A stretch of DNA of 64,000 bases, taken from the NCBI RefSeq assembly GCF_041956535.1, contig NW_027192201.1, positions 98,060 through 162,059 on the forward strand. Reading direction: 5' to 3'. Of the stretch, positions 56,145 through 64,000 are shown in pieces; positions within the stretch are counted from its first letter, which is position 1; every line of letters begins with the position of its first letter. A program made the translations under genes and the position numbers. Source of the stretch: Calcarisporiella thermophila CBS 279.70 (taxonomy: Eukaryota; Calcarisporiellomycota). A model generated the notes under the pieces. That model was not told where the DNA came from and made no database searches. It saw only the letters and a program-made list of their open reading frames with translations.

Positions 56145-58986
56145 ATGACACAACACTCTAAAGTTCGCGATAGATCGGCGGATAGTACAGCTAATAAGAC
56201 GGCCGTACAAGTTGCTCTAAGAATCAGGCCGCTAACGGAAAAAGATCGTCAACAAGTAAACGTAAAACGTTCCGTCACGAACGGAGGATGTACATTGGCT
56301 GTACCATCTAGCAATACAGTGTGTGTCATTCCATACCAAAAGCAATTTACATTCGACCATGTTTTTGGCACTGAATCGACACAACAAGAGGTGTATGATA
56401 CTTGTATTGTGGATTTGTTAGATAGATTTGTTGAAGGTATTTGTGGCAGCAATTAGTTAAATGGAAGGAATTGACGCACTTACACATTTTTTTATTATAT
56501 AGGATATAACATAACGATTCTCGCATATGTAGATATTTTTTTTATTCATTTCTTCTGTTCTCGATGAACAAAGCTTATTTATGACAACCTGTTCTTTCAT
56601 AGGGACAAACATCATCAGGGAAAACTTATACTATGGGCACTGACTCGACTTTCACTCACTCTCAACATATTGGAATCATTCCTCGTGCTATGGAAACACT
56701 CTTCACGCTCCTTAAAACCCAGTCCTCCAGCAACAACAACAGTGGCAGCAATAATCGATCAAAATCACAGAAAGCAGGCGGTGACTCGAAAGTGACACTA
56801 CGCGTTTCATTTATCGAGATTTATAACGAAGACTTAATCGATCTACTGAATCCTGGTGAACGTCTGCCAGTAAACATCAGAGAAGACCACAAGGGAAACA
56901 TAAAATGGAGCGGAGTACGAGAGGTGCTAGTAAAGAGCGTGGATGATATCTTAAAGTATTTTCTAATAGTTCATTTCGCTGTTTTTGCGACTTACTGAAT
57001 TGTCTGGTTTAATTTTGTTTTAATTTGACAGTAACTTGGCAGTCGGATCGCGAAACCGCCAAGTAGGATCAACAGATATGAACGAGAAGTCCTCGCGCTC
57101 ACATGCAATATTTTCCGTTACTCTTCAACAAGAGCGATGGGCGCAATCCGACTCAGCAGCTAATAATGAGGATGGTCCAACGTCGACACAATCTCGGGGA
57201 AGATTTCGGCCAAAAGTTTTTGCTCGAACAAGAAAATCTGGAGTGTCAACCTCGGATGGAGGGGCAGATTCATGCGGGGAGTGGGTCATAACGTCCTCGA
57301 AATTTCATTTTGTTGATTTGGCTGGTTCTGAACGGGTAATTAGAAGCGTATTCTGCCTCCCTATCCAATGCTAATTATTTTTCATATTAGCTAAAACGTA
57401 CCAATGCAGCTGGAGAGCGCGCCAAAGAAGGTATAAGCATTAACACTGGACTCCTAGCCCTTGGAAATGTGATATCCGCGCTTGGCGACACTTCAAAAAA
57501 GGCGACACATATCCCTTATCGAGATTCCAAGCTCACTCGCCTCCTGCAAGACTCTCTCGGCGGAAACTCGCAAACGCTTATGATAGCATGCGTATCTCCT
57601 GCGGAGAGTAATCTCGCCGAGACGGTAAACACAATTAAGTACGCAAATAGAGCCAGAAACATCAAAAATAATGCAGCTATCAACCGAGAAGCCCTACTGG
57701 TCGATGATCCAGAGCATTTGAGAGGGGTTATTGCCAAACTTACCCAGGAAATAAAACTTCTAAAGCAGAATGCATCCGGTCGTACACCGGGACTCTCGTC
57801 ATCCGCTAATAGTGGGCTTCGGAAACCTTCCTTAAAAATGGAGGAGGAGGGTGCACGGAATGCTGCACGGAATGGTAACAGGACACCAAAGGTTGGAAAT
57901 ACCGCCGCCGAGAAAGAGCTGAAAACCTTGGAGGAACTGGAGTCTGAACTTGCTATGACGAGAGCAGCACTCCGCCATTCGGAAGCTATTCTCGAGCAGC
58001 AGGAGCGGCAACAGAAAGAGCAGCGTAAGTTGATTTCCGAAATGGAGAAAGCCTTTGCTTCGTTTCGTGAGAAAACGATTTTGGAGGCGCGGGATGCCCA
58101 CCTGGAGGCGTTGCGGCTACAAGAAGAAATACGACATCTTGAAGAAGAACTTGAAAAAGCTACGGGTAAACCCGTGCAGCGAGACTCTGGCCATGTATCT
58201 ATGCCGCCTCCCGGATCAAGTCTGCAGCTACGTCTTGCCGGATATGAAAACTATATCCAACAACAATCACGCACCATTCGGGACTTGGAGGAGCGATTAG
58301 CCATGACAGAAGAAAACTCCTCAGGGATTCAACAGCAGGTCATGACAATGTCTCCGGTATCGGATAAAAGCGTATCGACTGGGCTACCCTCCCCGACCCC
58401 TCCGCCATCCCACCCACTTCCTCTTCCGCCCATGCCCACCCCTGCCCCAAGTCCTCCCCCAACCGCCCCACTCCCACTACCTCCGATGCACCCGCTCTCT
58501 TCTGGAATCCCTCCTGCAATACCTCTTCCCCCTCCTCCTTCCTCCTGCACATCCTCCTCTCAAGGCAATCTTCGCCGGTCTTCATCAGCCATGTTCGGCG
58601 GCGATCCACAAGTCATGGTACGCCAGCAAGCACGCCGCATCACAGCTCTCGAGACTGATCTCCAAGCCCATGTGGAAATCGTCTCGAGTCTCGAAGAGCA
58701 GCTTGCAGCAGAACGGGAGCGAGCCGAGCTCTTGGAGCGAGAAAAGGAGAGCGCCAACGCAGAAATTGAAGAATTAACGAGACTCTTGGATGCGTTGCAA
58801 CAGCAAATGAGTAGCTCCGCCTCACCAAATGTGGGGTCGGCGCGAAACGGTAACCATGAGCGAGACTGGAAAATTCCGGCCAGACCGCCGGTAGAGGAGG
58901 TTGAAAGGGCCAAAGCACGAGCAATGCTAGAAGGAGCAGGTTTGCCCGAACCGGCAATACGAGGATCGGAGTTTGCCTGCTCTTAA
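56145..58986 (+). CDS. Kinesin-4 family motor protein
   Basis: Exons 56145-56436, 56503-56528 (26 nt), 56603-56955, 57032-57335 and 57391-58986 give 856 residues. N-terminal motor (about 18-395): [11 protein letters not shown]-loop GQTSSGKT at 107-114, switch [10 protein letters not shown] at 241-249, switch II DLAGSER at 319-325, [19 protein letters not shown], neck start [12 protein letters not shown]. There is an unusual 50-residue Ser/Thr/Arg-rich insert between switch I and II (about 258-308). The stalk has two coiled-coil blocks split by a long Pro-rich stretch (about 700-760). Plus-end directed kinesin-4 motors regulate microtubule length and spindle or vesicle traffic. The tail is short compared with KIF4. 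Confidence 0.9.
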
Positions 58987-59531
58987 CCGCGCTACATTCG
59001 CTCCTCACATTACGCGAGCGGCCCTTTATTTTTACCCACCACTTTTTATTTTAGCAGCAAATATTTGTGATTGTTATTATTTCTTGGCTTTGCATTCACA
59101 GTTCCCATTCAATTGAATATATTTTTCCCCTTTAGTACTCTTGATGCCCCTCTCAAAACTCTATCATTGCCCTTAAGTGGTTTCTAAAAATAGCAGGGCA
59201 GTCACACTTTTCGCTACGTTCGGAAGAGTTGCCACCCCATTGTCTAACGGCCTCGGTCAAAGCCCTCCGACTACTGAGATTCTAGAGAATCTAAAGAGAA
59301 AAACGCAACACAAGCTGATGAAATGCAACACAATAAGCCCATGCCCGATTGGGCGCAAGCAGCATGCAATATAGGAAGGAAAAGAAAGAAGTTGGCTTGG
59401 CAAAAGGACGGGAAGGAAATTAATTTGTAAATGCGCCCAATCTCGCGATACTTATATAAACGCGAAAAATTTCAGTGCTCAACCCATTTCTCACGTTCTT
59501 TTTCTACTCTTTGAACCCAAGTTTCCTCGCC
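58987..59531. other. Spacer with promoter of the beta-trefoil gene
   Basis: 3' flank of the kinesin, then an AT-poor segment and a TATA box before the beta-trefoil gene. The frame at 59177-59374 shows no features. Confidence 0.45.
59454..59460 (+). promoter_or_regulatory. TATA box of the beta-trefoil gene
   Basis: TATATAA about 75 bp upstream of the ATG at 59532, in a sharp AT island after GC-richer sequence. It suggests a strong or inducible promoter. Confidence 0.6.
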
Positions 59532-60364
59532 ATGTTCCCCCAAGGTTACTTTTTCATCAAGTCCATCAAAACCGGCAAAGTCCTCGATGTCGACGACGCC
59601 TCCCTCAAGGTAATTCCTCTCGGCACCTTCTGTGGGCCATTTACAATTGCAATGTTAATAGCATTTACTTCCTACTCTCATTCTGTTGGCATATCAGCCC
59701 GGAGCAAAAGTAGTGCTATACCATATCAAGACCTTCCACAGCAACGACAATCAGTTGTGGTTCTATGAGAACGGTTTTATCATTAACAAGAAGAGCAACC
59801 TCGTGCTCGATGTTGCAGGTAAATTCTCGACTCTTTTCTCCCCTTGATTTATATGTTTCCCATGTCTATCCACTGGTATTCTTTTGCTCTTTGGCTACAA
59901 TGACTAATATGTTCATTTTCTCGTTTACGCGAGCAGGTGGTCACCTCAAAGAGGTAGCCCATCTTTGCCAATACCAGCGCAAACTTGGACAAGATACCAG
60001 TAATCAAGTCTTCGAGTAAGCATCCTTCTTTTAATTTATCGCTATGACCGACTCTCAAGCTGTTATGCTTTCTATAGTTTCAGCAACGGGTTCATTTACC
60101 CCCGTGCCAATCCTGAACTTGTGCTCGATATTCGGGGAGATAAGGATAAAGATGTAAATATTGCAACCATTTTAAACCTTTTCTGCAATGGGTAAATTTG
60201 ACGCCTTTATCACGCATCTTCTTTAGGGTGCCGAAGTGATCCTATACAAGCGTAAGCAAACAGACAACCAGAACCAACTGTGGGAGCTAGGTAAGTTTGC
60301 TTCACCATTTAAACTCGATCGATTGCATACTTATATCATTGCTGTTATAGTCCCTCATCAATAA
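59532..60364 (+). CDS. Single beta-trefoil (ricin-B-type lectin fold) protein, cytosolic
   Basis: Exons 59532-59609, 59698-59818, 59937-60015, 60078-60153, 60227-60290 and 60351-60364 give 143 residues, one beta-trefoil of three repeats. Each repeat has a Val/Leu-Leu-Asp-Val/Ile core (GKVLDVDD, NLVLDVAG, ELVLDIRG) and a QxW-like position (NQLWFYENGFI, NQVFDFSNGFIYP, NQLWELVP). No signal peptide is seen. Proteins of this kind in fungi are small carbohydrate-binding lectins, stored in the cytoplasm or released by unusual routes; only the lectin fold is present, with no enzymatic chain. The last exon codes only VPHQ. Sugar specificity cannot be read from sequence. Confidence 0.82.
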
Positions 60365-61245
60365 TCAGGATCGGGCACTTCTCTTCTTAACATCAGTTGA
60401 CCGCTTTAACACTTTTTTGAGTAACCTCAAAATTTCTTTACACTCTCAAATCATATGGAATGCTACTTCATTGGGTTTTTCTTCATATCAAAATAAATTA
60501 TTGCATGGATACTATGTTCTTTAATGAAATCCCCGCTTCGGATTTAGAATATGGTTGGCTCAAGTAGACAAAAGCCTTCAATTTACAAAATTGGACATGG
60601 ATCAAGCTTATTACTGGCCATTGCTACTAGACATGACGACTCTCCCCATCCCCGAGAGTACATGATTATGACGTCTGTGTCTTTTTCCCAACATTCTTAT
60701 CTTTGTACGCTTTATTCCATAGACTCGAAGTAATTTTACTAATGAAATTAAATGCAAAAACATACCAATTTTATAGGTACACTTTCTTCCCCTCAAGCCC
60801 ATGAATTGAACGTTCCAATGATTATTATAATGGGCTTCAATTTGAGATTTGTAACAGGTAAGCGTCATTCAAGTACAAAGCAGTTCCCATCCTCTCTTCA
60901 TGCTCTTCGGCCTGTCCTGAGAGAAAAATCGTGGTGATTATAGAGAAGCGTGATGTTACGAATTTGGCTCACATTCCATATACTTTCGTAACAATATTTC
61001 GAGTCTCTTTTTTGCGGTAGGTTTGGCTATTTTGGATTCAGCTCTGGAGATTGAAGTAATTCACTAAGTTTCATCTCCGGGAATCTACAAGAGCCAATGG
61101 TTTATTTTCCTCCTTCTAAAGTGATTGCAAACATAAAGAAAATAAAAAGTATAATAAAATAAATGCGAAAAAAAAAGAGAAAAATAAAACATTAAAAACA
61201 CACGAGAACTAATTATATGGAAACTGAAACAACATGTCCCTACAT
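60365..61245. other. Convergent 3' spacer
   Basis: Between the beta-trefoil gene (+) and the SMARCC gene (-). Small frames at 60551-60937 carry no features. No repeat is recognised. Confidence 0.4.
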
Positions 61246-63950
61246 TTATCCATTCTCACTCCCTATCTTCGTTTGTAGATTTGCCGTATTGCTTTCCATC
61301 TTAAGTCGATCTGCGCGCAATTGCTCTCGCTGCCGAGATAGTTCCGCATGTTCTCGCTCAAGCGATTTGTCGATCTCAAGAAGCTGCTCCTTTTTGTGAG
61401 TGAGTTTGGATAGCTGGTTATCGATAAGGGTACGCACAAGTCGTTGCAATTCACGCTCCTCACTAGTAGCCAGCAACTGAGCCTGCTCGGCAGCAGCCTT
61501 CAGTGCCTCGGCAGTTGCATGTTGCAGGAGTTCACGTGGAATGGCACCTTGGCTCGTGCCAATAGCTGCAGGGGATTCGGTAAATATCTCCCGGGAAACA
61601 CTTGCCTCCTCGCTTTCGTCTTTCTCTTTTTTAATATTTACATTATCCGAAGTATCCTTCACAAAATCAAAGTTCCCGTTTGGCTCCTCTTTTATCTGTT
61701 CCATCCCGTCAGCCGTCAGCTCCATCAATGCCCGCTGGGCAGCCGCCGCCGCAACTCCAGGATTAACAGCCGTAGCTAACATTCCAACAAGGCTCATCAC
61801 AGGATTATCTGTCATAGCAAACGGCACAATCTCCTCCTCGCTCCCGTCACCACTATCATTTCCAACCCCGATAAAAGGGTCCTCAATCGGTAGTTGTAAT
61901 AGTCGCAGAATACACTCCTCCTGTGTCCTCCCTACGAGTTCAGCAACCAAGCTCCAATCATCCCCGTGCGCCTCTACTGCTCGCAACAGCCTGAGAGTTT
62001 CTCGATCTGACCATATATCTTCACCTGCGCTTGCGGACTCCGATTGTTCCATTTTAATAAAATCGCCGCTCCCAGAGTTCGATGAAAACCGGCCATCGAG
62101 AAAGCAATCAGCACAAATCCAAAGCCCATCAGCCCATACGCTCTGATAACGCGTCGAGGTACAGTCGGAAGAGCAAGTGGAGCAGCGATACTGCCGAATG
62201 TTGCTGTTTTGAGAATGGTCATTATTAGAAAGTGGAACGCGCGTTTTTGCATCGTAGACTTGCTGGTAAAGCCTCTCCTCATCGGTTGAATGTGAATTTG
62301 ATTTAGGTAGTGGGGAGTCAATCTCCACTTCAGCCTATAAATCAATTTGCAAGTTATAACAGATGAGAACACTCAATTCCTGTCAGCTCAATATTACGGT
62401 CTAGCCCACCTGGAAATTTATTAACCCCCATTGCTCTAGAAATGCATGTACCCTCGAAATATTAAAGAGGTCCCCCTGGAGGTGTTTTCGACAGGTAGTA
62501 AGTGTCAGGTATTGTAAAGGATCATTACGATATGTTTCAATCATATAATCGCGCCATTGTTTGTATACATCCGGGGTAAGGAATGGGGAGCGACCATTAA
62601 AAAACTGTGGCAATGCGATTTTTTCCACCTCGTGCACAGCGTCCGAGCTAAACCAAGAGGCACTTGAGGGCACCACTAATTCCTGCGATATCTTGTTTTT
62701 GTCACCGTTTGGCAGTTTTTCGCTCTCTGTATCAATATCCATCCGATTGACTACATTAGCACTGTCTGTTATCCTTTCAGCCTTGTTCCGTGCGTTCCAA
62801 TTCTCAGAAGGCAAATTGGAAATAACCCCGTACAGAATAGGTTCATATTCATAGCGCCTGAGCCGGCTACCAGGTTTCGGGGCATCTTTTATAAGATCGA
62901 CGAGCTTTACATTCTCGTGCTGGATGAGCAAAATTGCACCCTCCTCTGGTGGCGCCATCTCAGGATCCATTGCCATAGCAGGTGATACTTCAGAATCATC
63001 AAGTTGCTGCAGTTGCCATCCGATTTGATGCGATACTTGGGTTTGCTGCTCAGGTAAATCCTCTGGTCGATCCACTTCGTAGTCCTCCTCATTCATCCAC
63101 TCGTTGAAACGATAACTGTCACGGACCCAGCGCAAACCGACGTACCATGCACCCTGGTGGTCTGGCGGGGGCTCCGGATCGGCAAAGCTGCCGGACTCTG
63201 GAAGCCACTCATCGTAGGAATCTGGATAGTACCACCAATGCACAAGCACCTTCCCGTCCTTCTTCTCTAATGTGCGTAACCATTCTTCGTCGTTTTGCGC
63301 ACTCTCTTCGTCATCAGGGCAAATTACATGGGTTGCTCGGTCATAATTTCTTGTTACATGTGCTAAAAATTAAGAATCTTAGTACCTCACAGATACCTCA
63401 AAGCCTTTATCTTATGAAACAAACCTCCCATCCTTTCCAAATATTCTATGAGAGTTTGCTGCTCATCTTCAGCAATCCAAGAAGTCAAGAACACCTTCGG
63501 TACTCGTATTAGACCGATATCCACAAGTGCCTCATGAATGTATAGAATAAGCTCAACATTTTTCTCGCGCTTCGATCCCTCCGTGCTTAAATCGAATCGC
63601 CGCCACTTGTTGAGTATCCGAAATTGATAAGCTGCTTTTAGTATATGAAAGAGTGCGCTGTTCGTCACATTTTCATTCTCCTCGTCCTCAAGTTTGAACA
63701 ACTTGGCAGGGATACGAACCGGATGCAGATCAGAAGATAAGGATCGTGACACATTAATTCCGAGGGCATCCTCCTGAAATTGTTGCAAGGCAGCACTAAG
63801 AGCAGCTAGATCTCGCGCCGTAATATTAAAATCGGCCTCCCGCGTGAACTCTTGCTGTAGAGCCTCGCGAAGTGGCTCGAATTTTGCGATGACCGATGGG
63901 CGCTCGTAGTACTTGGCGTCAACCCCACCAGTTTTGCGCCTGGTTGCCAT
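61246..63950 (-). CDS. SWI/SNF-type chromatin remodelling subunit SMARCC/Swi3 (SWIRM-SANT)
   Basis: Exons 63950-63425, 63362-62410 and 62334-61246 give 855 residues. The N-terminus (about 1-310) matches animal SMARCC: KYYERPSVIAKFEPLR, a MarR-like helix block, a BRCT-like ATHVICPDDEES and a chromo-like VLVHWWYYPDSYDEW. Next come SWIRM (about 400-493, PQFFNGRSPFLTPDVYKQWRD), a ZZ/Cys cluster (CSTCSSDC...CADC, about 542-570), a SANT domain (about 600-647, DIWSDRETLRLLRAVE) and a C-terminal coiled coil (about 770-845). It is a scaffold subunit of a SWI/SNF or RSC-like complex. The start is the first ATG after the window-edge promoter; only 50 bp of upstream sequence is visible. Confidence 0.93.
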
Positions 63951-64000
63951 GAACAACCCCGCAGGACTACGTGTATCTTAATTTATATGAGTGATTGGCA

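Noticed and set aside
1-64000. CRISPR array, operons, bacterial promoters or riboswitches
   Set aside because: No regular repeat-spacer pattern; intron-rich eukaryotic genes with TATA boxes and poly(A) signals throughout.

Overview
This window is nuclear DNA of a fungus, probably an early-diverging (non-Dikarya) lineage; that placement is an inference. Fungal markers are a Cdc24-type GEF (CH-DH-PH-PB1), a Zn(II)2Cys6 transcription factor and an Srk1/Rck2-type kinase. Genes are intron-rich: about 57-109 nt introns, mostly GT-AG, often with CTAAC-like branch sites. Against Dikarya speak an Integrator subunit 13 (Asunder) homologue, an animal-style SMARCC protein and an FLVCR-like carrier. I rebuilt about 20 multi-exon genes by joining reading frames at splice sites; nearly every model closes in frame, and coding totals were checked to be multiples of three.

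Layout. 0-5.9 kb is accessory: a Tc1/mariner transposase cut by the window edge and lacking its catalytic Glu, two paralogous small secreted cysteine proteins, a patch of old repeats with tRNA-like pieces, and one intact tRNA-Ala(AGC). 5.9-18.1 kb holds cdc24, a two-RRM protein, a Zn2Cys6 factor, a DUF218 membrane protein and an FLVCR-like transporter. 18.4-23.5 kb has a CpG-rich block and a tandem pair of secreted quinoprotein-like (sorbosone/glucose dehydrogenase type) genes. 24.2-40.3 kb carries Rheb, an Srk1-like kinase, a tail-anchored coiled-coil protein, pyruvate dehydrogenase E1 beta, a dysferlin-domain protein, the INTS13 homologue, an OSR1/FRAY-like kinase and an HDHD5-like HAD hydrolase. 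41-64 kb carries a single-pass surface-type protein, an M13 metallopeptidase, a peroxisomal processing protease with a PTS1, a DH-BAR-SH3 RhoGEF, Arl1, a kinesin-4, a beta-trefoil protein and the SMARCC/Swi3 subunit.

There is no operon logic. Several genes serve shared themes all the same: Rho-GTPase polarity (Cdc24, DH-BAR-SH3), membrane traffic and growth signalling (Arl1, Rheb), stress kinases, and nuclear regulation (INTS13, SMARCC, Zn2Cys6). Most unusual are the fungal INTS13 homologue, three GC-AG introns (two adjacent in one gene), paired microexons of 17 and 21 nt kept in both quinoprotein paralogues, and a PTS1 supplied by a 20-nt last exon.
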